Positions 1-11,777 are shown, counted from the first letter of the stretch. The stretch: DNA of 64,000 nucleotides from Forficula auricularia (GCA_024734495.1 JALMQS010000677.1:62001-126000); one strand, 5' to 3'. Numbers and translations are program-made. The notes: generated by a model not told the origin, from the letters alone.

Positions 1-287
1 TTAATACGTAAAAAAAAAATTGGAAAAGTTGCCCTGAAAATTGGAAAATTCAGGAAAAACTAAAAGTTAGCCAACATAGCTTGCCAAACAATAAAAGAAC
101 TAAACTAGCAAACTGAACATGTGTTGGCGGCCCTGTTTGTCAGATTTTTGAATTCCATTCATTCTTAATAGAATAGATAATAGAGTTCTAACCACATTAT
201 CGTTGAAGAAGAATTTAATAATGAAACAAAGATTTAAAAACACTATCTATTTTTTCAAGTACATTTAAAAACAAAAATTAAAAAATA

Positions 288-775
288 AACTGCAACCGAT
301 CGTTGCTAAACTTTATCCAAATTGATTTGAAATATTAATATGTTTATTTCTTTATTACTAATCGGATATCACTTGCAATTTGCAGTTCATGTTGACTTTA
401 ATTCAAAAATAATGATCGATTCTCATTTAACAGTCGAGGAATAACCATTCTACATTCGATTTTTGACGTTTCGGTTTTTATTGGTAGCCATTGGTGAAGG
501 AAGACATGGAGGAATCGACTTAAAATCAAAAATAGCAATCGATTCTCATCTAATACTTGAGGAATAAGAATTCTACATTAGATTTTTGACCCTTCCATTA
601 TTATTGGTAACCATTGCTGAAGACATGGAGGAATCGACTTAAAATCAAAAATAACGATCGATTCTTATCTAATACTAGAGGAATAACCTTATTGCATTCC
701 ATTTTTGATGTTTTGACTATTAATGACAAGCTCTACTGAAAAGGTGGATGAATCGACTTAAAATCAATAAGACTA
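288..775 (+). repeat. Interspersed repeat J with about three tandem ~120-bp units
   Basis: The left end carries a terminal hairpin (GCAAC ... GTTGC) followed by about three degenerate direct units of about 120 bp; the word GAGGAATAA recurs near 437, 559 and 678. The same units occur as an inverted pair at 17030-17730, and the same terminal hairpin ends repeat A at 6287-6899 and 21436-22027. No coding capacity is seen. It is a non-autonomous element of unknown class. Confidence 0.6.
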
Positions 776-1089
776 AATTATTTTATGATAAACAACTCAA
801 GCTTGAGAATAAGATAATTTTTTATAAATAGATTGTATTGTATATACTTTTATGTCTAGCAAAATGAATAATAATTGTAATTTTCAAGTCTTCTTATCTA
901 TAATAATACCTACATATAATATAACTTTTTTTATTTTCCCCTTAGTGATAACAAGTGGATTTTCAATACATTTTAAATATTTGTTTCATCTTATTTGTTA
1001 TGAGTGTATATTGCAGTTAAATAGAATCTCAAATTATATATATTTAAGAGTTTATAATAAAACAATTATATTTATTCTTTGTTACTAAT
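776..1089. other. AT-rich stretch, nothing recognised
   Basis: No repeat seen elsewhere in the window and no convincing gene. The 78-codon frame at 852-1088 is low-complexity F/I/Y-rich translation of AT-rich DNA. Confidence 0.5.
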
Positions 1090-1178
1090 AAAACATCAAT
1101 AAAGCAGCCACGTGGGGTTCAGGGGCAAAGCCCCTTGGTTAGGAAAAGCTGCCCGCCGAAGGCGGGCCTTGAAGCTAG
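1090..1178 (+). mobile_element. Helitron-type 3' terminus
   Basis: A 7-bp GC stem (GCCCGCC, loop GAA, GGCGGGC at 1151-1167) is followed after seven bases by CTAG (1175-1178) and then T. Hairpin plus CTRR end inserted before T is the Helitron 3' signature. The same end closes the elements at 46015-46625 and 47908-48869. The 5' TC end of this copy was not identified. Confidence 0.75.
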
Positions 1179-2190
1179 TTTTAATAAATTTTATTTGTCA
1201 TTAACTATTATTGGGTTTTAAAATTAAAAAAAATCACGTCAATCAATCATCGTCGCGCAAGCCGATTATAAAATTTTAACAGAGGACTATAGATGATAAT
1301 TCAAATTTGCTATTCAGGAAATGATTTTAAGATTTCTAAAGACTCAATCACACTTATTAGTTTTGGATCCCATTCTATTTTAGTTAGTCTGATACCTGAG
1401 TCATATGAAAACGAGGGCCTATTTATTTTCAGATGTTCAGCTAGAGAATTTTCTTTTAAAGTCGCAAAAATGTTAATTTACTCGAATTCTTAAAATTTCC
1501 CTCGGTTTTTCACAGTATAATTTTTATAATGATTTTTCAAACAAGGAATAGCGATTTAATAAAACCCTGCCTTAGAGGGATCATAAAGGGTTAAAGCAAA
1601 GTAGAGGATTGTCATAGGGAAAACCAGTATAACGAGAATCGATAAATTCTTTACTGCATTTAAGCTATTCAAAATATGTATACGAACAAAAGTTGGTTGA
1701 AATTTATGAATCGATATCTTTTTATTTGCAATTAACTGGGAGTAACGCTTACAAAATCTGCATTCCTTAAATTAAAGCTATTAGAGTTCCATCATTAATA
1801 TTAAAAGTTTTATTATAAATTGTAAGGAAAATATAAAAATTTACTGCTTCTTCCTGTTGTTATTAATATACAGTAATTTTTTCTCTAGTACTTTGTATTT
1901 TTATTAAATTTTATGGTTTCAATAAAACTCATATACTTACATAACCGTAATTAACCTTTAGAGGGTCCTTAAATTTAAAAATTCTCTCCTGAGTTTTTTA
2001 AAATAAATATTAATAAAACAAGTAGTGCAATGGATTTTTTTGTAAGAATTTAATTTTATTATTATAGTATTCAGCAATTTAATTCTGTTATCATTTTTAT
2101 TATATGCTTTTCTATCTTAGGGGCTTTTACAGGTCCCCTCTAGAGGCTGGGCGGCTGAACCTGTTGCACATGTCTAATTACGGCATTGTA
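1179..2190. other. AT-rich stretch, nothing recognised
   Basis: No family shared with the rest of the window and no protein-like frame beyond short chance ORFs such as 1293-1493. Confidence 0.4.
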
Positions 2191-2991
2191 TCTACTCTAA
2201 TTAAACAAGCAAAAATTGTATATTTATTTGTTTATATATGTGTATCTTGGTTCTATTTTGAAACGACTCTACCGATTTTGATGAAATTCACCGGTTAGGG
2301 GTTTTGGGGTGACAATTCGATCTGTCATGGTCTCACCTTCGACAAAATTGTTTTTGATGGGTTTTTTCGTAATCAAATTAATTATTCTCAGGTAGACAAA
2401 TCCCATTGTTAGGGTTTTAAAAAAGGTTTCCCTTTTCCTTTTGTACCCAGGCAGACAATGGGTTGCCTTAATTCATTGTCCTAAAAGGCCTTGTAGAAAT
2501 ATTGTAATTGTGGATTTTAATATATTTTGTTCTCCCTAAACGTTAGAAATATTAATAAACGTTTTATAATTGTTTTTATAAAGAATTTTATTTATTTAAT
2601 AGAATAAAAAATAATCAACAGGTTATTTAAAAATATATTTCGCATAAGCAGGTCTCAATTTTCTGAAAAAACCACACATTTTGATAGGTTTTATTTATTA
2701 ACAATTGGATGAATAAAAATTAATCATATGGTTGAATCAAAACAGGTGCAGGAGGTGGGGTGCAGTGGTGGGAGATCCGGGGGTAGGGCGAGGTTTCGTG
2801 GGTGTGGTCAATCGGGGTGGGGGTAGAGTGGGCGAATACTATATATATTTGTATTTTTTTTAATTTGAAAACGGCTCTCAAATAAAAATCGACCTTTTTA
2901 TCAGAATTTTTAAATTAAAAATAATATTAAAATAAAGGTTTTAACTGAAGGAAGAAGTTACCGAGCATCGCTCGGTGCCTCCAGGTACTAG
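2191..2991 (+). mobile_element. Complete non-autonomous Helitron (801 bp)
   Basis: Starts with TC after an A (2190/2191) and ends with hairpin ACCGAGC-ATC-GCTCGGT (2960-2976), eleven bases, then CTAG (2988-2991) followed by T. There is no target duplication, as expected for insertion between A and T. The 5' half (TCTACTCTAATTAAAC...) is the same sequence as the 5' half of the minus-strand Helitron at 46015-46625, but the 3' hairpin is different. A G-rich tract lies near 2740-2840. No Rep/helicase coding. Confidence 0.8.
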
Positions 2992-3253
2992 TATATTATA
3001 TCAGTGGCGTAGCTAGAAAATTTTCATTGATGGAAAGGTGGAATTTAATTCTGAATTGATGGAAAGGCTGTCCAAAGAAAAAAGAAAACTACAAATTCCG
3101 ATTACATTGAATTTAATTGGTATTGAATTTTTGACTTTCCGATTATTATAGGTAACAATTACTGGAAGAATCGATTTAATACCAGGTCTCACTTTTGGGA
3201 TAAAAAAATTTTGATAAGTTTTTTAATGAAACTAATTATAAATTTTCTAACTA

Positions 3254-3655
3254 ATATAACAAAGAATAATTGCCATATCAATGAGAATTGTTTTGACCGC
3301 GCTTATTTGAAAAATATATTTATCACGAGACTACTGCGGATTATGCTATTGAAGTCTGTGGAGTCTTAAGTCTGGACCAAGAGAGAAAAAGATGTGATCC
3401 ACTTAGCTACAATCCAACGTCATTTCGTGTAAAACCCGCTAGACATTCGGATGGATCACCAAGTGAATTTGAAATCTCAGATGTTATATATTTAATTTCC
3501 CAGTCCAGAGCGCTTTGTCTATTAGCATGTATGTTAAATGCTTGCCATAAATTAACCAAATGTTTTTTACATTTGATTCAATCGCAAATCAACTGTAGGG
3601 AATTTTGCGCGGTCAAAACAATTCTCATTGATATGGCAATTATTCTTTGTTATAT
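3254..3655. mobile_element. MITE with perfect 49-bp terminal inverted repeats
   Basis: Positions 3254-3302 and 3607-3655 are perfect inverted repeats of 49 bp, beginning ATATAACAAAGAATAATTGC. The 402-bp element probably duplicates a TA-type target, which merges with the termini. The interior is richer in GC than its surroundings and is occupied by an open frame on the + strand (3297-3674). Confidence 0.8.
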
Positions 3656-3674
3656 TCACTTAAGTGGGAGATAA
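3297..3674 (+). CDS. Unexplained 125-codon open frame inside the MITE, no early ATG
   Basis: Reading + from 3297 gives 125 sense codons before TAA at 3672-3674. The first Met is about two thirds of the way through, so it cannot be a complete gene from its own ATG. The first ~60 residues are compositionally protein-like (for example ETTADYAIEVCGVLSLDQE), with acidic and basic residues mixed and no homopolymer runs; the last part is translated inverted repeat plus downstream SINE. I recognise no family. It could be a captured exon piece, a remnant of the parent transposon, or chance. A frame this long is unexpected in DNA of this composition. Confidence 0.3.
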   Translation, partial: PRLFEKYIYHETTADYAIEVCGVLSLDQERKRCDPLSYNPTSFRVKPARHSDGSPSEFEISDVIYLISQSRALCLLACMLNACHKLTKCFLHLIQSQINCREFCAVKTILIDMAIILCYIHLSGR

Positions 3675-3913
3675 ATTTAACCTAATTTATCGCGCGGAGA
3701 ATTTACCACTGCTAGAAGCTCCTAAAACCTTAGTAAATTGGATATTGGATTGTATCTAAGTTTCTGAGATTGGGTCGTGATCCCGGCTTCTTTTCCTTCT
3801 ACTCTCGTTCTTTTCACGATGGAGGGGCCAGCCCATATAGGCCTTTAGGGGATGGACCTTCTGGTGTATCTCCTTCTCACATCAATATCATACAAAAAAA
3901 AAAAAAAAAAAAA
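3660..3913 (+). repeat. 5'-truncated tRNA-derived SINE (SINE1)
   Basis: Matches the body and tail of the SINE at 24781-25135, starting at AAGTGGGAGATAAATTTA and ending in the shared CCTTCTGGTGTATCTCC tail plus a poly-A run (about 3895-3913). The tRNA-like head is missing. Confidence 0.75.
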
Positions 3914-4261
3914 ATATTAGAAAAATTAGAAAAATTTATTTAAGATCATTATTTCAAGTTAGAAATATATAAGTTCAAATATTATTTTCACTCAATATTT
4001 GACAAAAATTCCGTACATTTGATTCGCGATTCAATCAAATGTAGAAAACATTAGGTTGAAACTAATTATTAACAAGTGGTTGAATCAAAATAAAATAAAT
4101 ATATATATAAAAATATATAGTATAAATATATATATAGATTCATATATATTTATCATATTATTTAACTTTCGCGGTTCAAATTGCTTAACAAAATAATTGA
4201 AACTTTCAGTTTAAAAAATCAATTTGTCTATAAAACAAATGGTTGATTAAATCAAAACAAA

Positions 4262-4302
4262 CACCTGCATTACCGTGCATCGCTCGGTGTAACAGGTAAT
4301 AT
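4262..4302 (+). mobile_element. Decayed Helitron-type 3' hairpin
   Basis: ACCGTGC-ATC-GCTCGGT at 4272-4288 has one mispair and is the same hairpin family as 2960-2976 and the minus-strand copy near 35186. The CTRR end is no longer intact. Confidence 0.5.
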
Positions 4303-5053
4303 TTAAAATAATAATATATCGAAAAAATTGAAAAAATTTTGTAAAATGCCATTCCTAACGAGATTGCCCACTAGCTCTGACGTTACATTTTCAGTGACGT
4401 GGCATTAAATACTATGATACGTTGATCTAGCCCAGTATTTGATGAGAGGTTTCGTACTTTTCTCAAAGGTCAAACACATTCCACCCTTAGTGTCCATAAT
4501 TTTCCAAGAAGCTAAAACATATTTTATGATTTTATATTAACTTTTATCTACACCTAAACTAGTAAATGTTTTGAAAACATTCGATTTTTCTGTCACACTT
4601 AATATAAATTTATGTCAATTAAAAAAATCCGAAATGGGTTAATATGGTAGAACCCTATATAATGATAACGATGCAAGGCTGTTGAGTTGAAGTCTTAGGT
4701 ACTTGTAAAGCCGTGTCTAAAAGAAGAGAAGATGGTAGAATTTTTGAAAGATGGTATTTCTGACTACGTGCATAGAGTGTAAATACTCTGGATTAATTAA
4801 ATTTTTACGATACAATCAACATTTGTAAACGATAGCTTTGGAAAAAGATTCCAAAATAATTGAAAATTTAATTCGTTTTCATTTTAAAAACATAATGTGA
4901 AAAAAAATGGTAGGTTCTTCCAATTCGTTGTAGATCTTTAAATGAAAATATTATTGAAAGTGTAATAAAATAAATTAAAAGATTAGCATGATAAGTGGGA
5001 TTTAACTAAGAAAATAAATAAAACGGGACTGAAAACCAATATATATGTAGGTA

Positions 5054-5219
5054 CGAGGGGTGAACCGCGATAGGAATTAGGTGTAAACCGTCTTTGGAAT
5101 TATTTGAAATTACTTTGGAATTCATTAGATAATCTATTGTCATCTAGTGTCTTCTACTTGGAAATGAAAGTGGAAGTGGAAGTAGGTGTACACGATTTTA
5201 GGTCGCGGTTCACCCCTCG
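5054..5219. mobile_element. hAT-type MITE with 8-bp target duplication
   Basis: Termini CGAGGGGTGAACCGCGA are inverted at 5054-5070 and 5203-5219. The 166-bp element is flanked by perfect 8-bp direct repeats TGTAGGTA (5046-5053 and 5220-5227). Eight-base target duplications are diagnostic of hAT-type insertion. It sits directly beside the outer end of the Tc1 element. Confidence 0.85.
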
Positions 5220-5439
5220 TGTAGGTATATACGAGCCCCGTCCCATCTCAACCGGCCCACCAATATTTTTTCTTTTTAAATAAAATTATGCTAATTCACG
5301 GTAAATTTAATATAAATATTTATTTTGATTATCATTTGGAACAACATTTTAAACAATTTAAAACATTTTATTGTAACATTTAACTTAAAATTATTTTTTA
5401 ATTGTTAAAAACAAGGAAAACATACAAAATCCAAAACCT

Positions 5440-6286
5440 TTACCACTGTGTGATGTCGCCTTTATTTTTAATTACGGCTTGAATTCTTTTGGGCAACGTA
5501 CTTATTAAGTTTTGACACTCATCTTGAGTGAAAGTATCCCAAATATTTTGAAGTTTCTGTTTTAATTCGACTACGTATCTCTCTGGTTGTATTCGTAATC
5601 GCTTTTTCATTGTGTGCCAAAGAGTTTCTATTGGTGACAAGTCGGGACTGTTTGCCACCCACTCCAAAAGTGGAACATTATGATCAGAAAGCAATTTTAA
5701 AGATTTTCTTGATGTATGGCAGGCCGCCCCGTCTTGTTGGAACACAAAATTATTATTATTCTGCAATGCATCTGCCATTGTTGGAAGTAACCATTTTTTT
5801 AAAATCTCTAAATATTTATTGGTGTTTACAATTCCGTCAATGAAGTGAAGTTTTCCAACACCTCTAGCAGACATTGAACCCCATACCATAACTGAAGCAG
5901 GAAATTTTACTTTCTTTTTTAAACAATCTGAATTGAAAGCTTCATTTTTCTGACGAATAACTCTGCTTCGATTGTCCCCAACAAAAACTTCAAATCGAGA
6001 CTCATCACTCCAATGGACATTATTCCATCCATCACTCGTCCAATTAATGTGACTTTTAGCCCATTTAAGCCGGTTTTTATTTTTATTTAATGTCAAGAGT
6101 GGCTTTTCTTTCGCCTAAAAAAAATTAGTAAAATTACAAAAAAAAAATTTGGAATAAGTTGCAATAAAATTACCTTATAAGTTTTAAAACCTAACTTAAG
6201 GGCTTCTCTATGGCACGTGGATCTTGGAACAGTTCGCCCTACAGCATCGCTCCAAAGAACAGATAATTCACAGAGTTTAAACGCCT
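5440..6286 (-). pseudogene. Tc1-like DD34E transposase, catalytic part with a 59-bp intron
   Basis: Exon 6174-6286 (reading FKLCELSVLWSDAVGRTVPR then STCHREALKLGFKTYK) joins across a GT-AG intron (6115-6173) to exon 5440-6114. Numbering from the TTG codon at 6096, the catalytic residues are D31 in HWSDESRFE, D122 in FQQDGAACH and E157 in SPDLSPIETLW, with 34 residues between D122 and E157, so the triad is DD34E. This is the cut-and-paste transposase fold of the Tc1 group; it would cut the element ends and join them at TA. The catalytic region has no stop, but the gene is separated from its DNA-binding half by repeat A, so it cannot be expressed as one protein from this locus. Recent decay is suggested by the clean frame. 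Confidence 0.85.
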
Positions 6287-6899
6287 ATTTTTACTTTATC
6301 CAATGCAAAGCATGGGTAAAGTATTGTAATCGCTCTCGGGGCAAGCGTGGCTTCAAAGGGTCCTCAGGTAAAGACTACGGAACCCATGGACTCAATTAAA
6401 GTCACAAATTGTAGTATTCAATTAGGTTGAATTTTAGCACGTGACGGTTTTGCCAAAAAATTACATGGGGTCTCGCTCGAGAGGCCAAAAAGTGCGATTT
6501 TTTCATTTAGTGCGTGCGGATGGATGGGGATTGTATGTATGCTATCGTTTTTTTGGCCCACGATTTTTTCCACACCGTTGCACCGATTGAAATGAAAATT
6601 AAAAACCTGAAGCATTCTTTTAACAAAATGAAGCGCTGATTAGTTTTTGGTACATATCGGTTTACAAACATTAGTAATCTTTATTTCAGTACTTTTTTAG
6701 TTTTTTCTAAATATCTTGAAAAATGACTTAACCAATTTTGATGAAATTTAATATCCTAATTAAGTACCTTGGGGACCACAAAAAAGGTTAAATAAAGTTT
6801 TTAGTAAAATTATATTTTAAAGTACTTTACTCTCTCTAGAACATATTAAATATTTCAAATGAATTTGGATAAAGTTTAGCAACGATCCGTTGCAGTTTA
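6287..6899 (-). repeat. Repeat A copy inserted in the Tc1 transposase gene
   Basis: One end is the hairpin-forming TACTTTATCCAATGCAAAGC ... GGGTAAAGTATTGTAATCG; the other end is the GCAAC-GATCC-GTTGC hairpin near 6875-6892. About 610 bp. Other copies: 21436-22027 (opposite orientation), 47133-47345 (partial) and 52455-52682 (partial). Non-autonomous, class uncertain. Confidence 0.75.
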
Positions 6900-6901
6900 T
6901 T

Positions 6902-7134
6902 TCTCTAATAAAATTCTTCAATGCCCGTCTATCAGCATCTGATATTTTGGATTTCGACGCATACCGTGGTTTTGTGGCTTTTGTCCCCGTTGTTTTATAA
7001 ACTCGAATAATATTTTTGACAGTAAACTTTGATAAATTAAATAGATCGCCAATTTCCGCGTTTGATTTTCCCTTTTTAAATAAATTGATAATAATTGAGC
7101 GAATTTTTTCATCAACAACCTTTCCACGAGTCAT
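6902..7134 (-). pseudogene. Tc1-like transposase, N-terminal DNA-binding part
   Basis: The start is placed at the Met of MTRGKVVDEKIRSIIINLF (7134), which gives the standard Tc1 N-terminus. About 77 residues hold a paired-like helix-turn-helix (KGKSNAEIGDLFNLSKFTVK) and a basic linker region (KPRYASKSKISDADRRALKN), which would bind the terminal repeats. The frame runs into repeat A at about 6900, and the catalytic half continues on the other side at 6286 and below. Same strand and order as an intact Tc1 gene, so this is one gene interrupted by a later insertion. Confidence 0.8.
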
Positions 7135-7352
7135 TTTTACTAATAATAAACAAAACAAACTTTCTTTTGTTGGAAAAAGGCAAAGCCTACTTGATTATTT
7201 CATATATTCAAAGATTCTTAGAAAAAAAAATCGTGAAAAGCAAAGAACTATTTTTTATATAAAAATATGTTTTTAACGATTAAAAAATAATTTTAAGTTA
7301 AATGTTACAATAAAATGTTTTAAATTGTTTAAAACTGTTGTTCCAAATGATA

Positions 7353-8149
7353 AAATATCAATTATAGGTAAACCAGAGATCGCTAATCTGTCGACTGGAA
7401 TTTTGATGGGACAAATTGTTCCATTGTATATATGTTGGGAAAGGGCGGCGAACTCTATTGTCCACAAACCATGGTCCAAATTTGTTTGAGGCAAGGTTTT
7501 GAGAAATTTAATCAAATAATTTATAATTACTTACGTAACCCCCGCCCCCCCCCCCCTTAATTTTTGGTTCAATTTCAACCAAAATCTAATCAGCTCTTAA
7601 TCTCAATCCACCGAAACTACATGTTAAATTTCGTTTTGATAGTCACACTAGTTTTTGAGCTAGAGCGTACACAAAATTAACTAAGGTACCTACTAACAAA
7701 CGTAGTAATAGACATTTTGACAAAGTTACTAATATCTCGTAAAATATAATTTTTTCCATGTTCCGGCCATGAGCTATCCTTGCCTCGCCCCGAAGCGGAA
7801 AAATTGAATCCGTTACCTTCAACATATAATAATTAGTCGGATTCCCCTTGGGGTAAATATCCCCAGGTTAGGAACGACTGGACTAGTTTATACATATTTT
7901 GTCCAGCTTCAGCACATCAAATCCTTAGTAAGAACACGAATTACTTATGTTCATTTAGAAAACTGTGTAGAGATAACATGAGTCAAGATCAATTTTGATG
8001 CACTTAACTCTCGCAATACAAAGTCAGACGTCTGACTTTTAAATATTTTTAAGTTGTTTAATAAATATGTTTGATTCTCAATTATTTTCTTCAAAAAATA
8101 AATAATTATACCTATGAAAAATTTCAATTTGCCAATGGTAATAAATTCA
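7353..8149. other. Unassigned sequence with a C-run
   Basis: Contains a C homopolymer near 7540-7556 and a 7620-7700 segment related to the repeat B body (GTTTTGATAGTCACACTAG...). The 80-codon minus frame 7273-7515 overlaps the Tc1 terminal repeat and is not supported as a gene. Confidence 0.4.
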
Positions 8150-8330
8150 AATTTTCTTATAAAATCATAAGATGGTGTTATCTATTAAATCCGATGGAAT
8201 GGAATATTTTTAATTATATGTCAGAGGGGTTGTTTTTCACCCCTCGGCAATCGAACCCGAGTGCCAATAACAGCAATCCGGGCTCACCTGCGGGATGCGA
8301 ACCTCTCTGAGATATGTAAACGCTTAAAAT
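8150..8330 (-). repeat. tRNA-derived SINE-like repeat K
   Basis: On the minus strand there is a B-box-like GGGTTCGATTGCC near 8250. Related sequence with GTTCGATTCC lies at 28040-28130 (+) and another copy at 30790-30930 (-). Probably decayed tRNA-headed SINE copies. Confidence 0.45.
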
Positions 8331-8944
8331 ATTTTTCTCAAAGATTGTTATCTTAATTTGTAAAATTTCGCGATCTAGTGATTCTAAATTTAAACATATA
8401 GCCATGTCATATAATTCAAAGTACCTGGAAGCACCCCGGCAATTCTGATGCCAATTCATCCCATATTTTTAATTTATTTTTTCTTTAAATTAGCATCATA
8501 ATCTGAACGCTAAGATTCCAACACATTTTTATATTTATTAACGAGAAAAACAAGATGTTTCTCCTCTTCTATTGTGAAATTGAGAGTTCTTTTACGCTTA
8601 ATTGAAGATTGGTCCTAAAATTTAATATTCACATATTCAATACATTTCAAATTTTTAAAATTACATGATTTGTCTGTTTTGTTGTATCTATATATTTACT
8701 TTTTTTACCACTTTATTTTTATATGATTAAATAGAGAAAAAACTTTTGATTGTTTTTAAATAATAAAAGAATACAAGACATTCATTCATTTGAATGAAAT
8801 GAATAGAAAAACAAAAAAAAAATTAAACATAATTGTTTTTTTTTTATAACTAAAATCTAGGGAATTTGGCCGTTGCCAACCTATTTTCCTACCCTTGACT
8901 CAGGGTGAGATAACTCGACACTATTTTGTTTTATGAAATTCATA

Positions 8945-10037
8945 TTTTTCATTAAATTGAAGGTTTGGTTTTGTCACAAATATAATAAAACAATAATTTT
9001 AATAACTATTAGAATTATTTAATTGATAACTATACAGTTTCGGTCACCACTGGTCGACCATCCTCAGTAGTTCTAAAAATTGAAATGAAACATTTATTTA
9101 CATTTTTTCTTTTTATAGTTAATTATATAATACAAAAATTTTTTTTTATTTTTTTTTATTTTTACAATAATTTGAAATCATAAATACATCTCGTTCAAGA
9201 ACCGGAATTTGTCATTTCACATGAAACATTCATTCTTAAATCTTCAATATACCAAGATACATCACACAATTCATTACAATCACACACATACATATATATA
9301 GCAACAATTTATAAAAACGTTTATCACTGAACTAGAAATTATTTTGAATTAATGATTATATTAAATATTATTTTCAATTTTATTTTTTTCTAATTATCTC
9401 ATTGCATCGTCAATTATTATACAATTAAAAAACCCATTATAAATAATCCATTCTAGAAACACATTATAAGTTAAATTCATTCTTTATTTTTAATTTTTTA
9501 TTAATGAAATATCAAAAAATACACATCTCCCTATTACATTTTTCTTATAAAATCAATACATGTTTAATCAACATACTAAATCAAATCAATATTCTCACAA
9601 CAATGACACAATGAGACTATAACATTCTGATATGTTTTCCGAATCCATTTTGAAATTTACACAATTATCGATATCCTTCAATATATAAAGAGATTCTTTT
9701 ATTTTTTCTCTTGGTCCAATTTTTCTCATAATCTAGTATCTTTACTCCTTCAAATGACAATGTGAAATGACAAATTCCGGTTCTTGAACGAGATGTATGT
9801 ATGATTTCAAATTATTGTAAAAATAAAAAAAAAATAAAAAAAAAATTTGTATTATATAATTCTCTATAAAAAGAAAAAATGTAAATAAATGTTTCATTTC
9901 AATTTTTAGAACTACTGAGGATGGTCGACCAGTGGTGACCGAAACTGTATAGTTATCAATTAAATAATTGTAATAGTTATTAAAATTATTGTTTTATTAT
10001 ATTTGTGACAAAACCAACCCTTCAATTTAATGAAAAA
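8945..10037. mobile_element. Foldback element with 277-bp inverted arms
   Basis: 8945-9221 and 9761-10037 are inverted copies of about 277 bp with only scattered differences, separated by about 540 bp of very AT-rich sequence. Outer flanks carry AGGGTGAGATAACTC and GAGTAAGC-like words. No ORF. The high arm identity suggests a young insertion or gene conversion between the arms. Confidence 0.8.
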
Positions 10038-10802
10038 TTTAAATCAAGTCACTTAAGTTCTGGAAGAAATTCATATTGTTTGGAACTCCAGGGTAACTCT
10101 CAACCTGGGGTTGAGTAAGCCGAGGATTATTTTTTTATGAAACTGGCCCTAAGAGATAGAATAAGACTAGTAGGAGATGATATAGAGAAATGTGAACATA
10201 TTAAACAGAAATCTTAATTTTTTATGAATAGTTTGCGGAGCTTCTGTATTTATTTTTAATTTTGTGGACCCTTATAGTTTGAGAATCGTTAGGCTAAACA
10301 ATAAACAAGGAGTTGAACTTACTTTTTCGCTGAAATCGTTTCACCGAATTACGCCCTTAAATAATGCAGTGGATTTAAGGCCTGGAACAATACAAAAAAT
10401 AATATTATTAGTAATGAAAAGTTAAAAGTTTTTTTCTTTTTTTTTCTTTTCCACACATGGATTCAAATAGATTAATTAAAATAGGCGCGGTCAATTCAGT
10501 ATTCGACATATAAATAGGGTTCGTGTTCTAATGAGAGAATGAATGATTTTTCAGGAGCCAAAACGGCAGGAAAGGGGTTCATATATATGGTCACGAGCAA
10601 TTCTATCGACACGCACTTGGTTGGCGTTTATATGCTCATGGGAAAATATTCCTTTGAAAATGATTAGGTATAGTCAGAATCACCATTGCGAAAAACTTAA
10701 CAAAAAAAGAAAAAATAAGAACTATTTCAAAAGAATAAAACATGATGCTTGGAAAATTCTTTAGAAATAAATTCTAATAAAAATAATTTTTAAGAAAAAA
10801 TA
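10038..10802. other. Unassigned AT-rich sequence
   Basis: Holds ACTGGCCCTAAGAG near 10143, related to the terminus of the MITE at 49129-49447. The 73-codon frame 10543-10764 has no recognisable domain. Confidence 0.35.
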
Positions 10803-11498
10803 AAACCGACTTCAAAAAATTAAATGCAACAAATAAAATACACTAAAAGGTATAAAAATAATTATTATCTTATTTAGTTACAACTAAACGACGAAATATT
10901 AACATGAAATTACTTTTTGAAGTTGGTGCCAAACATATACCTTTTATGAATCGCACTCGACGGATCTTACTTAGTACTTTTGGAGGGTATGCTCGCTTAT
11001 AGGTATAGTTTGTTTGGTACCGACTTCAAAAAGTAATTTCATGTTAATATTTCGTCGATTAGTTGTAACTAAATAAGATATTAGTTAGAGTTATTTTATA
11101 CCTTTTAATGTATTTTATTTGTTGCATTTAATTTTTTGAAGTCGGTTTTATTTTTTTCTTAAAAATTATTTTTATTTTTCTCTTTTTAGTGATGTTATTA
11201 ATAGTCATCATATCATCAGAACTTGACCAAATTAATATGACACCATCCCTAAGATACCCCCTTTCCAATAAAAAAAGAATCATCGAAATTGGTTCATAAA
11301 CAAAGAAGTTAGGCCTGAACAAACCTAACAAAAAAGGTCTAATACCAATGAAAAAACGGGACCAATCGGAAGCTAGACTGAACGCAATGTTTTTTTTCAA
11401 AATCGGTTCACAATTGGCGGAGATATGAGGTAACATAGACACAAAAAAAAAAATTCAGTCGAATAGAGAACCTCCTCCTTTTTAGAAGTCGGTTAAAA
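10803..11498 (+). repeat. Repeat L copy 1, palindromic head plus conserved tail
   Basis: Begins AAAACCGACTTCAAAAA and ends TTTAGAAGTCGGTTAAAAA. The first ~370 bp are a palindrome (arms holding TTAGTTACAACTAAACGACG); the tail (about 11193-11498) reads ATCATATCATCAGAACTTGA onward. Other copies: 11778-12478, 13477-14435, 54557-55477; partial 52690-52855. Confidence 0.75.
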
Positions 11499-11777
11499 AT
11501 ATTAGGTTCTGCCGATTTATAATCAATTACAATTATGTGGAATACAAGTTATCAATTTAAATATAGAACTATACTATACTGTAGTATTTGTAATTTTTAC
11601 TTTTAGTGTGTCGCGAAATTTTAGACTTACTATTAAGTGTGTCCCAGCTACATATAGTTTGAGAAACATTGCATTATATACCACCTGCACACCATAGTTA
11701 TTTTAAATCCCTCCCGCATACACAAACTAAGAAGACTGAATAATAATTAATAAAAAATAATTTTTTAAGAAAAAAAT

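Larger units (their letters stand above)
5228..7352 (-). mobile_element. Tc1-like transposon, split by repeat A and truncated at its 5' end
   Basis: The 3' end (about 5230, ATACGAGCCCCGTCCC...) recurs in the partial copy at 44873-45208. Sequence near 5324-5420 is inverted at 7270-7352, so the element had long subterminal inverted repeats; the 5' copy stops near 7352 and its outermost part is lost. Repeat A (about 6287-6899) interrupts the transposase gene between the N-terminal helix-turn-helix part and the catalytic part. Confidence 0.8.

Noticed and set aside
7273..7515. 80-codon minus frame
   Set aside because: Half of it is the Tc1 terminal repeat in reverse; the other half (LPQTNLDHGLWTIEFAALSQ) has no recognised family and no start or splice signal.
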